The notes: a model not told the origin generated them from the letters alone. Positions 17,922 to 28,465 are shown, counted from the first letter of the stretch. The stretch: DNA of 64,000 nucleotides from an uncultured Ignavibacteriota bacterium (GCA_903900335.1 CAIUMP010000021.1:62001-126000), one strand, 5' to 3'. Made by a program: numbers and translations.

Positions 17922-18668
17922 TCAGACTGTGTGCTTCCGGTACCGCTCTAATTTGAACATCTCTCCCAAATACAAGCGACGAATTTCTTCATCATTGGCT
18001 AACTCCTCTGCGCTACCTGCGCGATAGATCGTGCCGTCTATGAGGATATAGGCGCGATCCGTGATAGAGAGCGTTTCGTGGACGTTGTGGTCGGTGATGA
18101 GGATGCCGATGCCGCGGTCCTTCAAGCGAAGTACGATCTGCATGATCTCCTCGACGGTGATAGGGTCGATGCCGGCGAAGGGCTCGTCGAGCAGGATGTA
18201 GTTAGGATTTGTCGCGAGTGAGCGGGCGATTTCGCAACGGCGTCGCTCGCCGCCGGAGAGCATGTAGCCGTGGGATTTGCGAATGGCGGTGATGTTGAAT
18301 TCTTCGAGGAGTTCGTCGGTGCGAGCGTGGCGCTGCTTGCTGGAGAGAGGCATGAGTTCGAGCACCGAGAGGAGGTTTTCCTCGACGGTCATCTTGCGGA
18401 AGATGGACGCCTCTTGAGGCAGATAACCAATGCCTTTGCGGGCGCGGGCGTACATAGGCAGCGCGGTGATGTCCTCGCCATCGAGCAGCACGCGGCCTTC
18501 GTCCGGCTTGACGAGTCCCGTGATCATGTAGAAGGTGGTCGTCTTGCCAGCGCCGTTTGGGCCGAGAAGACCCACGATCTCGCCCGGCTCGACCGATACG
18601 CTGGAGTCCTTGACGACCGTGCGCTTGCCGTAGATTTTTTTGAGATGCTCGGAGTGAAGTTGCCGCAT
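17922..18668 (-). CDS. lptB: LPS export ABC transporter ATP-binding protein LptB
   Basis: A 248-residue cytoplasmic ATPase that powers lipopolysaccharide extraction from the inner membrane with LptFG. Walker [11 protein letters not shown]-loop [19 protein letters not shown] (the RKMTVEEN stretch is typical of LptB), signature [16 protein letters not shown], Walker [14 protein letters not shown] and switch His in [12 protein letters not shown] are all present. It starts 13 bases after the OstA-like gene, matching the usual lptA-lptB order, so the two form one unit. LptF/LptG/LptC are not in the window. Confidence 0.95.
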   Translation of the reverse strand: MRQLHSEHLKKIYGKRTVVKDSSVSVEPGEIVGLLGPNGAGKTTTFYMITGLVKPDEGRVLLDGEDITALPMYARARKGIGYLPQEASIFRKMTVEENLLSVLELMPLSSKQRHARTDELLEEFNITAIRKSHGYMLSGGERRRCEIARSLATNPNYILLDEPFAGIDPITVEEIMQIVLRLKDRGIGILITDHNVHETLSITDRAYILIDGTIYRAGSAEELANDEEIRRLYLGEMFKLERYRKHTV

Positions 18669-18681
18669 GAGGAGATAACTG

Positions 18682-20295
18682 CTATTGGGTGAGCTTTGGT
18701 TTGGAGGGCTTTTTGTCTGGGATCGTGAGCATGGGGGTTGCCCCAGCGCCAGTCACGCTTTTTGTATCAAGGCTCTTCGGCAAAGGCGGTGGAAGGAGCC
18801 AGGGCATGACGAACTCCTGACGATACGGCCGCAGATCGACGTGGCGCTCATAGTCATTCAACCGGAATCCCGCAGCGCGGTTGCCGACAAATCTCTCCGG
18901 AAAATACTCACCCTCGGTGCCGGAGATGATGGCAAGCCGCTTGACCGATTTGTTCTTGAAGTCGATGCGAATGGTATCGCCGCTTGCGCGATTGACACCG
19001 TCTGGCTTGCCATCGCTAACTGCAAAGTATATTGAGAGAGCATTCGAGCGGTCATAAAGACAGCGAGCGGTATCCTTCTCGACGACGAGCATCATAGATT
19101 CTCCTTCGAGCTGATTCATTCTGCCCGAATTGGGGAATTCGTCCACCGGGCTGGTGGCGAATGCATGACCGACAGCAAAAACTCGCTTGACATGGTGATC
19201 TTTCATGAGCATTGCAACGCTATCGGCGTCAATCTCGGTGCTGTCGTTCCAGACTCGCTGGCGCTTGGCGTGAAACACATTGATGATGTCTCTAACCTGA
19301 TCGAAATCCATTCTGCCACCAATGAGGCTGAAGCCTGATCGCAACATACGAACGCTGTCGATAGCCACAAAATGTGCCGAGTCACCTTGATACATCTTCA
19401 TCGTATCAGCCCGCAGGAACATCGTGTCGAAGACAGTACGCACGATCTGCTCACTGTCCCGCTCCTGGCTGCTGTCGATGTAGTAGAGGAGAGGCCGCCC
19501 TGGAACAACGGTGAAATTCGTCTTCGCAAATCGAGCGAGCGTGTCTCCGAAAATGATGGTCTTATTGCGAATGTCCTCCACACTGACATGTCCTCGAGCA
19601 TTCATCTCGCCGCGCGCTTTGGAATCGTAAAACCAATCGGAGGCGAGACGAACCGAATCGTTGGATAGATGAACTCTCCCCTTAGCTGTTGTCTCATCAA
19701 GGGCTTGAAGATGGATAATGGTGTCAGCGGAGAGCGAACCGGAGTCGCTCTTTACTTCTGCATTGCCAAGCAAGATGGATGTCTGCGTGGAACGATAATA
19801 CTGGAGGTGGTCAGAGAGGCTTGTCGTCTTGTGCTGAGTGACGGTAACATGCCGATGGAAGTTAGCCATCTGGCGATAGCTGTCATAGTCGCCCATGCCA
19901 GCGGTGAGTTCGATGTCGCGGTCGAAGAGCCGGACGTTTCCCTCGGCGTGTCCGACGCCGGTGGAGTCATCGAAGACAAGATATGGAGCGTATAGCGAGA
20001 GAGTATCCTGATGGATCTCAACATTGCCGACGAGTTCGAGGCGGTGACCCGCGGTATATTGAATTGCTTTGTCCGCCGAACCATACAGTGGCCCCTGCAC
20101 GAACCGCACGTGCCCGAACATTTGTTTGACAGGCTCACCATTGATCACGTCGGCGGCAAGGCTATCGCCAGTGACAGTAACAGGCTCACGCTTCTGCCCG
20201 TACACTCCTGAGGCAAGAAGCGCCAGCACGAGCGCCACCATCAGACGTGCGAGTCCTGGCTGGCGGCGAGTGGCGGAGAAAATGCTGGATGACAA
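18682..20295 (-). CDS. OstA-like (LptA/LptD N-terminal-like) LPS transport protein
   Basis: 537 residues, exported. The repeated pattern ([60 protein letters not shown]) is that of the OstA/LptA jelly-roll, repeated several times as in Bacteroidota OstA-like proteins, which carry LPS across the periplasm. The longest frame starts at TTG 20295. It is supported by a minus-strand AGAGGT site (20299-20304) and by the basic signal-peptide start ([10 protein letters not shown] then a hydrophobic core ending VYGQ); the internal ATG at 20241 would lack the basic region. Directly upstream of lptB. Confidence 0.85.
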   Translation of the reverse strand: MSSSIFSATRRQPGLARLMVALVLALLASGVYGQKREPVTVTGDSLAADVINGEPVKQMFGHVRFVQGPLYGSADKAIQYTAGHRLELVGNVEIHQDTLSLYAPYLVFDDSTGVGHAEGNVRLFDRDIELTAGMGDYDSYRQMANFHRHVTVTQHKTTSLSDHLQYYRSTQTSILLGNAEVKSDSGSLSADTIIHLQALDETTAKGRVHLSNDSVRLASDWFYDSKARGEMNARGHVSVEDIRNKTIIFGDTLARFAKTNFTVVPGRPLLYYIDSSQERDSEQIVRTVFDTMFLRADTMKMYQGDSAHFVAIDSVRMLRSGFSLIGGRMDFDQVRDIINVFHAKRQRVWNDSTEIDADSVAMLMKDHHVKRVFAVGHAFATSPVDEFPNSGRMNQLEGESMMLVVEKDTARCLYDRSNALSIYFAVSDGKPDGVNRASGDTIRIDFKNKSVKRLAIISGTEGEYFPERFVGNRAAGFRLNDYERHVDLRPYRQEFVMPWLLPPPLPKSLDTKSVTGAGATPMLTIPDKKPSKPKLTQ

Positions 20296-20334
20296 ACGAC
20301 CTCTTTTTCTGATTTTCGAACGAACGCTTAGGTT

Positions 20335-21654
20335 ATGGCAATCAATCCGAACAAACTAACGGTCAAGACGCAGGAAGCGCTTCAGGCAGCCGTGGAGATC
20401 GCATCGAATTACGGAAATAATCAAATTGAGCCGGAGCACCTCCTCGCCGCGCTGATCCAGGATCCCGAAGGCGTAGCGACCTCCGTTCTGCGGAAGATAG
20501 GCGTTAATATTGACTCGCTCCGCATCCGCGTTACGGGCGCGATGGAGAAGCTGCCGAAAGTTACCGGTGTGCCAGGCGCAAATCAGTTTGCTTCGAACAA
20601 TCTGAACAAGCTCTTCGATAATGCTCTCAAGGAAGCGGAATCGCTCAAGGATGAGTACGTATCCACTGAGCATTTGTTGCTCGCTTTCCTCGATGGCAAT
20701 ACACCGGTTACGAAGCTGCTGAAGGAGAGCGGTGTTTCGAAGAACGCTGTTCTCACCGCGCTCCAATCTGTCCGCGGCACACAGCGCGTGACCGACCAGA
20801 ACGCGGAAGACCGCTACCAATCGCTGGAAAAGTATGGCCGCGATCTCACCGAGGCCGCAAAGAAGGGCAAGCTTGACCCCGTCATCGGACGCGAGGAAGA
20901 GATTCGGCGCGTGATGCAAGTGCTATCCCGCCGGACGAAGAATAATCCTGTGCTTATAGGCGACCCGGGAGTGGGGAAGACTGCGATTGTTGAAGGGATT
21001 GCTAATCGGATTGCGTCGGGTGATGTGCCGGAAGGATTGAAGAGCAAGCGCATTGTTGCGCTTGATATGGGCACGCTCGTTGCGGGTACGAGTTTTCGGG
21101 GGCAATTCGAAGAGCGATTGAAAGCGATCATGAAAGAAGTGGTGGAGTCTGCGGGAGAGATCATTCTCTTCATTGACGAACTCCACACACTCATCGGAGC
21201 TGGTGCAACAGGGGGTGCGATGGACGCTGCGAATATCCTCAAACCTGCGCTCGCTCGCGGAGAGCTTCATGCCATCGGCGCGACAACCCTTGACGAATAT
21301 CGCAAGCATATAGAAAAAGACGCTGCGCTCGAACGTCGATTCCAACCCGTGTTCGTGGGCGAACCAAGCGTAGAAGATACCATCTCCATTCTCCGTGGCT
21401 TGCAGGAGAAGTACGAAGTTCATCACGGCGTCCGCATTCGCGACGCCGCGCTCATCGCAGCCGCGCAGCTATCTGATCGCTACATCGCCGACAGATTTTT
21501 ACCCGATAAGGCAATTGATCTCGTTGATGAAGCTGCAAGCAAACTTCGCATCGAGATCGATTCGATGCCGGTGGAGTTAGATACTATTGAGCGCACGATT
21601 CGGAAGTTGGAGATCGAGCGTGAAGCACTCAAGCGTGAGTTATCCGCTGTATAA
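20335..21654 (+). CDS. clpB: C-terminally truncated ClpB (N domain and first AAA+ domain only)
   Basis: 439 residues, about half of a normal ClpB (~860). The N domain ([20 protein letters not shown]) shows the ClpB-type double repeat. The first AAA+ module is intact: Walker [26 protein letters not shown], Walker [16 protein letters not shown], sensor region [27 protein letters not shown]. The protein stops at [11 protein letters not shown], the beginning of the coiled-coil middle domain, so the M domain and the second AAA+ domain are missing. None of the three frames after the stop resumes ClpB sequence before the next gene, which argues for a deletion rather than a single frameshift. Disaggregase activity needs both AAA+ rings. 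Confidence 0.9.
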   Translation: MAINPNKLTVKTQEALQAAVEIASNYGNNQIEPEHLLAALIQDPEGVATSVLRKIGVNIDSLRIRVTGAMEKLPKVTGVPGANQFASNNLNKLFDNALKEAESLKDEYVSTEHLLLAFLDGNTPVTKLLKESGVSKNAVLTALQSVRGTQRVTDQNAEDRYQSLEKYGRDLTEAAKKGKLDPVIGREEEIRRVMQVLSRRTKNNPVLIGDPGVGKTAIVEGIANRIASGDVPEGLKSKRIVALDMGTLVAGTSFRGQFEERLKAIMKEVVESAGEIILFIDELHTLIGAGATGGAMDAANILKPALARGELHAIGATTLDEYRKHIEKDAALERRFQPVFVGEPSVEDTISILRGLQEKYEVHHGVRIRDAALIAAAQLSDRYIADRFLPDKAIDLVDEAASKLRIEIDSMPVELDTIERTIRKLEIEREALKRELSAV

Positions 21655-21704
21655 GGCATCGGTAACATCTCGTACTTCCGATTACACGTTCAGAATACTA
21701 CCGA

Positions 21705-22412
21705 GTGTACAAGGTATATTGTGATTTCGACGAGACCGTCACCCAGCGTGATGTTGGGCTGCAAATCCTCCAACGCTTCGGAACGCCATTAGCAACGGAA
21801 GTGTGGGCAGATCTGGAAAACGGCTCGGAAAGTGCTGCGGAGTGCTACCGAATTGCTTGCGGGACGGTAGAACATGCTGATCGCTCAGCTTTTGAAAAAT
21901 TGATCGATGAACAGCACCTAAGGCCTGGGTTTCTGGAGTTCGTGCAATTCTGCAAAGAGTGTGCTATTGAAGTTCATATCGTCAGCGACGGGCTCAGCGC
22001 ATACATTCGACGCATTCTTGAAAAACACGGGCTCGGTCATCTGCCAGTCTGGACGAACAAGGTTGAACTCTTGGAAGACGGAAGCCTGTCTGTCGAATTT
22101 CCGAATGAACGGGAGGGATGCAGGCGCTGCGCCTCCTGCAAGTGTGCGAGATTGCTAACATCGAGCGCAGACGAGGATACGATTGTCTATGTGGGTGATG
22201 GTTATTCGGATCACTGCCCGGTCCGCATGGCAGATGTCGTGTTTGCGCGCGCGACACTTTTGAGGCAGTGCGGAGAGTTAGGAATCCCGCATCATCCATT
22301 TTCGGACTTCCACGAAGTACAAGCAATATTGCAGAACTACCTCCGAGACCGCCCGAAGTACCGCCGCGAACAAGCGCACCGGAGGCGGAATGAATTGATA
22401 ATGATGGAATAG
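21705..22412 (+). CDS. HAD superfamily phosphatase (MtnX/SerB-like)
   Basis: 235 residues from GTG 21705. HAD motif I is FDETVT (Asp nucleophile and acid/base Asp in the DFDET start), motif II IVSDG (Ser), and motif IV VGDGYSDHCPVRMAD. The protein resembles MtnX-like enzymes (2-hydroxy-3-keto-5-methylthiopentenyl-1-phosphate phosphatase) and phosphoserine phosphatases. With no methionine-salvage neighbours the substrate is open. An internal GCRRCASCKC cysteine cluster could bind metal, as seen in some MtnX-like proteins. It starts 50 bases after the truncated clpB and ends one base before pgeF. Confidence 0.8.
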   Translation: MYKVYCDFDETVTQRDVGLQILQRFGTPLATEVWADLENGSESAAECYRIACGTVEHADRSAFEKLIDEQHLRPGFLEFVQFCKECAIEVHIVSDGLSAYIRRILEKHGLGHLPVWTNKVELLEDGSLSVEFPNEREGCRRCASCKCARLLTSSADEDTIVYVGDGYSDHCPVRMADVVFARATLLRQCGELGIPHHPFSDFHEVQAILQNYLRDRPKYRREQAHRRRNELIMME

Positions 22413-22413
22413 C

Positions 22414-23145
22414 GTGATCATTCGTCCGACAATCTTCGAACAATTTCCCGAAATCATCGCCGCGCAATCGACGCGGCTTGGCGGCGTTTCACCCGAGCCG
22501 TTCGGGATGAACCTCAGTAGCCATGTCGGTGATGAGCAGGCAAACGTCGATGAGAACCGGCGACTGTATTATTCCGCCATTGGGATCGGGGAGGATGCGA
22601 AGAAAGTCTATCAGAATCAGGTTCACTCCGCAAATGTCGCAGTGGCTATCGGCGATGAGGGGGTGGTGAAGGAGAATGATGCGCTCATTACATCCGAAGC
22701 CAATGTGCTGCTCGGCGTCACGGTTGCTGATTGCACTCCAATATTGCTATGCGATCCCGTTACAAATCTCATCGCAGCAATCCACGCTGGCTGGCGGGGG
22801 ACGGAACAGATGATCACACTTGCGACGGTCCGCAGAATGCTCTCGCTGGGTGCGCGGCCTGAAAACATTTTTGCCTTCATCGGAGCAAGCGCATCATTGG
22901 AGAAATACGAGGTCGGTCTTGAGGTTGCAACGTTGTTTGAATCCAGACACACTAGGGAGCTAGGTAACAACAAGTTTCTCCTTGACGTGAAGACGGCGAA
23001 CCTAGACCAGCTGCTGTATGCGGGAATTCCTCGTGAGCAGATCGAGGTCTCACCTCTCTGCACCATTTCCGATGAGCGATTGCATTCTTACCGGCGAGAT
23101 GGTAAGAAGTCGGGAAGAATGTTGGCTGTCATCATTAGACAATAA
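22414..23145 (+). CDS. pgeF: PgeF/YfiH family (laccase-domain) protein
   Basis: 243 residues from GTG 22414, one base after the preceding stop. The family signature is complete: STRLGGVS and MNLSSHVGD at the N-terminus, YQNQVHS with the His ligand, VADCTPILL with Cys, and AAIHAGWRGT with the second His; the C-terminal HSYRRDGKKSGRML is also conserved. Members were shown to edit peptidoglycan precursors (PgeF) and to act on purine nucleosides; older annotation calls them polyphenol oxidases. The tight spacing suggests co-transcription with the HAD phosphatase. Confidence 0.9.
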   Translation: MIIRPTIFEQFPEIIAAQSTRLGGVSPEPFGMNLSSHVGDEQANVDENRRLYYSAIGIGEDAKKVYQNQVHSANVAVAIGDEGVVKENDALITSEANVLLGVTVADCTPILLCDPVTNLIAAIHAGWRGTEQMITLATVRRMLSLGARPENIFAFIGASASLEKYEVGLEVATLFESRHTRELGNNKFLLDVKTANLDQLLYAGIPREQIEVSPLCTISDERLHSYRRDGKKSGRMLAVIIRQ

Positions 23146-23197
23146 CTGAGCCTGAACGCAAGTAGGAAACAGTGTTTTCATCCAAGCTACCTTTAGC

Positions 23198-25087
23198 CTA
23201 CTCCACTGTGACAGATTTTGCCAGATTCCTCGGCTGATCCACATTGCATCCACGCGCACATGCCATGTAATAGCTTAGAAGTTGCAGTGGCACCACAGAG
23301 AGCATTGGTGTGAAGAGCGACATTGTCCGCGGAATGTAGATCACCTGCTCTGCCAACTCCTTTATCTTCTCATCACCCTCAGAGGCAATGGCGATGACGT
23401 GTCCCTTCCGCGCGCGGACTTCCTGGATATTCGAAAGTACCTTCTCATAGACCTCGTCGTGCGGGGCAATGATGACCACCGGCATGTTCTCGTCGATGAG
23501 TGCGATCGGGCCGTGCTTCATCTCCGCAGCAGGATAGCCCTCTGCGTGGATGTAGGATATTTCTTTCAGCTTCAATGCGCCTTCGAGCGCCACGGGATAG
23601 TTGTAGCCCCGACCAAGATAGAGGAAATTTGTTGCGTCCTTGAAGATTTCGGCGATCTCCTTGACTTGTTGCTCTGAGTCGTCGAGGATCCTCTGGACTT
23701 TCTCTGGAATGAGGAGAAGTTCGCGGATCATGGCGCGACCATCCACCACGGAGAGGTGGCGCATACGGCCCAGCATGATGGTGAGCAAAGAGAGCACTGT
23801 TAGCTGAGAAGTGAATGCCTTTGTTGACGCGACTCCGATCTCCGGACCAGCATGAATATAGACACCGCCATCGGACTCGCGCGCGATGGTCGAGCCAACG
23901 ACATTCACTATTCCCAGGGCGCGAGCGCCTTTGCGTTTGCCCTCGCGCATCGCGGCAAGGGTGTCGGCGGTTTCCCCAGATTGGCTGATGCCAAACATCA
24001 CGTCGTCGTCGCCAACGATGGGATTACGATAGCGGAATTCGCTGGCATATTCGATCTCCACCGGGATGCGCGCATATTGCTCGATCATGTACTTACCAAT
24101 CAGGCCAGCATGAAAGCTTGTTCCGCACGCCGTTAGGATAAGGCGCTTTGCGCGGCGCAGGTCACGGAGCTGATTTTGCAGTCCGCCGAGCACGATGTCA
24201 CCTTCCTCCTCAATAACACGGCCTCGCATGGCGTCCGTGATGGTGCGCGGCTGCTCGTGTATCTCTTTCAGCATGAAGTGATCGAACCCGCTTTTTTCGA
24301 TGGCTTCGAGCTCCATGTCGAGTACTTCAATGTTTTTGGTGATCTCGATATTGCTAATGGTTCGCGTCTTGATGCCGGAGCGCGAAACTGTCGCCATTTC
24401 GTTATCGGAGAGATAGATGACCTGCCGCGTATGGGCGATGATGGCCGCAGCATCACTTGCTACGAAATACTCATTGTCGTTGCCGACGCCGATAACGAGG
24501 GGGGAGCCCTTGCGGGCGCAGACGATCTCGTTTGGATCATCTGCTGCCACGACAGCAATGCCGTAAGCACCGACGACCTCGTTTAGGGCAAGCCGAACGG
24601 CTTCGGTCAGGCTACGCTCCTCGGAATAAAACTCACCAATGAGATGAGCGAGGACTTCGGTGTCGGTCTCGCTTCGAAACGTGTGTCCGCGGGCGGCGAG
24701 GCGATCCCTGATCTGACCATAATTTTCGATGATGCCATTATGGATAATGGCGAGCCGCTCGTTCTGATCCGTGTGAGGGTGCGAATTAATGTCGCTTGGG
24801 GCGCCATGAGTTGCCCAGCGAGTGTGGCCGATGCCGACGGTTGAGTGAATCGGTGTAAGCGCGGAAAGCTCTTCGAGCTCCGTGACCTTACCCCTGCACT
24901 TTTGAATCACAAGCCGGGTGCCAGTCACTAAGGCCGTTTCTGTGCCGTTGGAAGTGACGGCACGGGGGAGATCTTCAAGCAAGGCAAGTCCCGCCGAGTC
25001 ATAGCCGCGATACTCCAGCCGTTTTAGTCCCGTAAGGAGGATGGGCGTTGCTTCGCGATAGCCGATATAACCTACGATTCCGCACAT
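23198..25087 (-). CDS. glmS: Glutamine--fructose-6-phosphate aminotransferase (isomerizing)
   Basis: 629 residues. It makes glucosamine-6-phosphate from fructose-6-phosphate and glutamine, the first step to UDP-GlcNAc for cell wall and LPS. The N-terminal glutaminase starts MCGIVGYIG with catalytic Cys2, followed by GHTRWATHG and HNGIIENY. Two SIS domains follow (GTSFHAGLIGKYM, SGETADTL, STKAFTSQL, EGALKLKEISYIHAEGYPAAEMKHGP), and the protein ends CNVDQPRNLAKSVTVE, the usual C-terminal substrate loop. About 20 residues longer than E. coli GlmS because of an insert at residues 38-60. No glmS ribozyme was recognised upstream. Confidence 0.97.
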   Translation of the reverse strand: MCGIVGYIGYREATPILLTGLKRLEYRGYDSAGLALLEDLPRAVTSNGTETALVTGTRLVIQKCRGKVTELEELSALTPIHSTVGIGHTRWATHGAPSDINSHPHTDQNERLAIIHNGIIENYGQIRDRLAARGHTFRSETDTEVLAHLIGEFYSEERSLTEAVRLALNEVVGAYGIAVVAADDPNEIVCARKGSPLVIGVGNDNEYFVASDAAAIIAHTRQVIYLSDNEMATVSRSGIKTRTISNIEITKNIEVLDMELEAIEKSGFDHFMLKEIHEQPRTITDAMRGRVIEEEGDIVLGGLQNQLRDLRRAKRLILTACGTSFHAGLIGKYMIEQYARIPVEIEYASEFRYRNPIVGDDDVMFGISQSGETADTLAAMREGKRKGARALGIVNVVGSTIARESDGGVYIHAGPEIGVASTKAFTSQLTVLSLLTIMLGRMRHLSVVDGRAMIRELLLIPEKVQRILDDSEQQVKEIAEIFKDATNFLYLGRGYNYPVALEGALKLKEISYIHAEGYPAAEMKHGPIALIDENMPVVIIAPHDEVYEKVLSNIQEVRARKGHVIAIASEGDEKIKELAEQVIYIPRTMSLFTPMLSVVPLQLLSYYMACARGCNVDQPRNLAKSVTVE

Positions 25088-25242
25088 AGATGATTTCCGA
25101 TTGAATGACCGTGAGCCTGAACAGCCAAGAAGGCTTGATTATGCTGCCTAAGACGAACAACTTGGTTGAATGTTCCGATTTCATCATTTGCGAATTCTCT
25201 TAGGTAATCGTAGAATTCAATGTGGGCCCTCCGATTCGGCGC

Positions 25243-25250
25243 TATTTTTG
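25243..25250 (+). promoter_or_regulatory. TAnnTTTG box, possible -7 element
   Basis: TATTTTTG fits the Bacteroidota -7 consensus (TAnnTTTG) 73 bases upstream of the CDF transporter start. No clear TTTG -33 element is placed 19-21 bases before it, so the call is weak. Confidence 0.3.
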
Positions 25251-25322
25251 CAAGCTAAGTCTAAATGACCCGGAGCAGGGAAAGCTCTGGGAATCCTCCC
25301 AAAACGAAAGTCATTCCGATAC

Positions 25323-26252
25323 ATGGCCCACTCACACTTCGAGCCGGGATCACACTCGCACCTCTCCGCGGCCGGGGTGAGCGCAGTTCGCAACTCCTTT
25401 ATCATACTCTTTTTCACTGCCTCACTCCAGCTCGCTATTGCGGTGTATTCTGGAAGTATTAGCCTTCTGGCCGATACCGTTCACAATTACGGAGATGTGG
25501 TAACTTCCTTTCCGCTTTGGATCGCATTCCGATTGGCAGAGCGGCCTCCGAGCGCCCGATTTCGATATGGCTATGGAAGGGTGGAGGATCTCGCAGGAAT
25601 CCTTGTAGTGCTTATCATCTTGGCCAGTGCCGTCGTAGCTGGTTACCTCGCGATTGACAGGCTCCTCCATCCCCAGGAAGTGACACACCTTTGGTACTTG
25701 AGCATTGGCGCGATCATCGGATTTATCGGTAACGAATCCGTTGCTCAGCTTCGAATGAAGGCGGGACGCGAAATGGATAGCGCGGCTCTGATCGCCGATG
25801 GATTGCATGCACGCACTGATGGGTGGGTCTCACTCGCCGTGCTTGGTGGAGTGATCGGTACCTACTTCGGCTTTCCGCTTGCTGATCCTTTGATCGGCAT
25901 TGGGATCACAATTGCAATCTTGTTTATTGTTTGGGAATCCGGGCATACGGTATTCGTTCGCATTCTGGACGCGATAGAGCCGGAAATTGTAACAAAGTTA
26001 GAGGTTGCATCGAAGGAAGTCGAGGGGGTTCACACGGTGACGGATGTGCGTGCGCGCTGGTTTGGTCACAGATTGATCGCCGAGTTGAGTGTAGGAGTCC
26101 AAGGGACCCTGAGTGTGGAACAGGGACACGCAATTGCGAAGCAGGTGCAGAAGGCGCTGTTCGTTGCTGTTCCTCAGCTCAATAGCTCCGTCATTCACGT
26201 GGATCCTGAGTCGGAGTCTGGCGACTCTTTCCACTCCCACCTCCCCGATTAG
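25323..26252 (+). CDS. Cation diffusion facilitator family transporter
   Basis: 309 residues, inner-membrane divalent-metal efflux. After a His-rich N-terminus (MAHSHFEPGSHSH) come six membrane helices. Helix 2 carries LLADTVHNYGDV and helix 5 LIADGLHARTDGW, the paired HxxxD metal sites of CDF proteins. A cytoplasmic ZT-dimer domain follows (EVEGVHTVTDVRARWFGHRLIAELSV...VIHVDPE). The His/Asp pattern suggests zinc, cobalt or similar ions but does not fix the substrate. Divergent from glmS. Confidence 0.9.
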   Translation: MAHSHFEPGSHSHLSAAGVSAVRNSFIILFFTASLQLAIAVYSGSISLLADTVHNYGDVVTSFPLWIAFRLAERPPSARFRYGYGRVEDLAGILVVLIILASAVVAGYLAIDRLLHPQEVTHLWYLSIGAIIGFIGNESVAQLRMKAGREMDSAALIADGLHARTDGWVSLAVLGGVIGTYFGFPLADPLIGIGITIAILFIVWESGHTVFVRILDAIEPEIVTKLEVASKEVEGVHTVTDVRARWFGHRLIAELSVGVQGTLSVEQGHAIAKQVQKALFVAVPQLNSSVIHVDPESESGDSFHSHLPD

Positions 26253-26357
26253 GAGAGGGATTCGAGCGCTAATTCGCCTGAACAGACTTCCTCGCCCTGC
26301 GGTTATTGTAAATTGGCAGAAACCCGATCTCGCTTTTCCATATTTACTTGCACTACA

Positions 26358-28307
26358 ATGATCATCAGAGTTCGCCGCTTCTTGGGCTTTGCGGCTGTCT
26401 TCTTGCTTCACATCTCGCTTACGATTCCGTCTATCACTGTTGCTCAGCAACGCATTGCACATCCGATGCTCGGCGCGGCGGTTACACAGGCACACCGTGC
26501 TGCCTCTGCAAGTTCTGACGGAGCGCAAGGCAAAGAGAAGCTTTCGGGAGCCACCCCAGAGCAGACGCTGAGCGTCTATAGCCACGGCGACCCTACCGCA
26601 GAAGAGCAGTACATGCTTGAACTTGTCAACCGAGCACGCGCCAATCCACCGGCCGAAGGAGTGCTGATTGCGACAACTGCCGATGCGGATATCTCAGGGG
26701 AGTTCACCTATTGGGCAGGGCAGGATGCCAACGAACCGTCACGCTCGAAGATCCAGTCCGATTTTTCGAAATACCCTTCTCGTCCGCCGTTGGCATTTAA
26801 CTCGAGTTTACTTAAAGCAGCCCACAATCACAGTCAGGATATGCTCGCGAAGAATTACCAAGGCCATCAGGAGTCTGACGGTTCGTGGCCGTGGGATCGC
26901 GCAAAGACAGCAGGGTACGGCAGCACGTATGTAGGCGAAAACGCCTATTGCTATGGCAAGAGTATCTGGGAAATTGACGCGGGTTTCCTGATCGACTTTG
27001 GATCCCCCAACGACACGGTTCTCGGGCATCGGGAGAACGTCTTGAATTTTCAACCGAGCGGCTCTATGTATTCGGAGATAGGTTTGGGTATTATTCACGG
27101 AGGTACGGGACTTCCGAATGTTGGGCCGATCATCACGACGCAGGATTTCGGCGATAACGGCAAGACATTCGTACTTGGCGTGGTTTACGATGATCAGAAT
27201 CACAACGGATTCTACGATATCGGCGAGGGACTTGCTGGTGCAACGATTACCGTCTCTGGCGGGACGTATACGGCCGTGACGTCCACCTCGGGCGGGTATG
27301 CGGTACCATATAGCGGAAGTGGGACTATTACAGTTACGGCTTCTGGTGGTGGACTTGCGGCCCCAATTTCCCATCAGGTGCAATTCAACGGCGAAAATGT
27401 GAAAGTCGATTTTACGAAGGACTACGCAGGGCTTCCTGCCCAGGTCCAGCTTGTGCTCCCGATCGGGGACACCCTTGTCACAGTGGATACTGCACATTTT
27501 GTTTGGGGCGCCGTTACAGGTGCGACAAAGTACCGAATTCAACTTTCTACGGATTCGACACTTAAAGCGCCTATCCTGACCGATTCTTTGCTCACCACGC
27601 CAAAGAAGACTTTTGTTGGATTAAGGGATAGCGTAACATACTACTGGCGCGTGCAAGCCCTGAATGCAAAAGGATGGGGGCCATACTCTCCGATTGAGTC
27701 CTTCAGAGTCGGTCTAGTGCCAAACACCGTGGTGCTGGTTTCCCCAGCGGACGGAATCAATACCGGCTCAAGCGATGTGACTTTCACGTGGCAGAACCCC
27801 AATCCTTCCAACGTGACGGCATACTGGTTCGAGCTTTCAACTTCGTCCAAATTCTCGACATTGTATCGCAGTGATACACTCTACGACCCCACGATCCCAT
27901 CTGAGAAGATATCCGGTACAGATTTTCTTCCGGGAGTAACATATTACTGGCGCGTCTTTGCAGTGAACGATAACGGATGGAGCGCCTCGAGCGCAGTGCG
28001 GCATATTGTTGCTGGCTCATTGTCGGTGGCAGACAACTCGGCCTCTGTTCTATCCCCAGTTAGCGTCTCTCCAAACCCTACTACTGGAGAGACGAACATC
28101 CGTTTCTCGCTTGCGACTACTTCTGATATCTCGCTGAAGGTATTTAATGCGCTTGGTGAGGAGATCGAATCGATCGTTCTGGGTAAACTTTCACCCAGCG
28201 ATTATTGCATTCCATGGAATGCAAACAACCGGGCCGATGGTGCATACTTCTATCAGCTTCGAGTTGGGAAGCAGACACAGACCGGAAGGATAGTCGTTAT
28301 CCGATAG
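26358..28307 (+). CDS. Secreted CAP/SCP-domain protein with SdrD-like, Fn3 and T9SS domains
   Basis: 649 residues from ATG 26358; the longer TTG frame adds 15 residues before the signal peptide. Order: signal peptide (1-30); CAP/SCP domain at ~75-265 with AAHNHSQDM, GENAYCYG and the CAP motif GHRENVL; an SdrD B-like/Cna-type domain with a Ca-binding loop (DDQNHNGFYDIGEG) at ~275-350; two fibronectin-III-like domains (TYYWRVQALNAKGWGPYS and TYYWRVFAVNDNGWSASS); and a C-terminal sorting domain starting VSVSPNPTTGETNI and ending QTQTGRIVVIR. It is therefore a T9SS cargo displayed at the surface. The CAP domain function is unknown. Confidence 0.9.
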   Translation: MIIRVRRFLGFAAVFLLHISLTIPSITVAQQRIAHPMLGAAVTQAHRAASASSDGAQGKEKLSGATPEQTLSVYSHGDPTAEEQYMLELVNRARANPPAEGVLIATTADADISGEFTYWAGQDANEPSRSKIQSDFSKYPSRPPLAFNSSLLKAAHNHSQDMLAKNYQGHQESDGSWPWDRAKTAGYGSTYVGENAYCYGKSIWEIDAGFLIDFGSPNDTVLGHRENVLNFQPSGSMYSEIGLGIIHGGTGLPNVGPIITTQDFGDNGKTFVLGVVYDDQNHNGFYDIGEGLAGATITVSGGTYTAVTSTSGGYAVPYSGSGTITVTASGGGLAAPISHQVQFNGENVKVDFTKDYAGLPAQVQLVLPIGDTLVTVDTAHFVWGAVTGATKYRIQLSTDSTLKAPILTDSLLTTPKKTFVGLRDSVTYYWRVQALNAKGWGPYSPIESFRVGLVPNTVVLVSPADGINTGSSDVTFTWQNPNPSNVTAYWFELSTSSKFSTLYRSDTLYDPTIPSEKISGTDFLPGVTYYWRVFAVNDNGWSASSAVRHIVAGSLSVADNSASVLSPVSVSPNPTTGETNIRFSLATTSDISLKVFNALGEEIESIVLGKLSPSDYCIPWNANNRADGAYFYQLRVGKQTQTGRIVVIR

Positions 28308-28465
28308 TCAGTTTCGACATTGTTGCTCAGCTCTCAGCTTGGAGGGCGGGCACTTCGGCATAGAATGGGGACTCCTGATCGGTCGATCGATTGATTCGTC
28401 GCCCACGCTGGGTTTCCTCGCACAGACCGCTACGAAGTCGTTCTGAATTTCAAGACGCAAAATAA

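Noticed and set aside
21655-21704. Frameshift explanation for the short ClpB
   Set aside because: No reading frame in the 50 bases after the stop continues ClpB sequence, and an unrelated gene starts immediately after.
24176-24586. 136-residue frame antisense to glmS
   Set aside because: It is entirely within glmS, without family similarity or a ribosome site.
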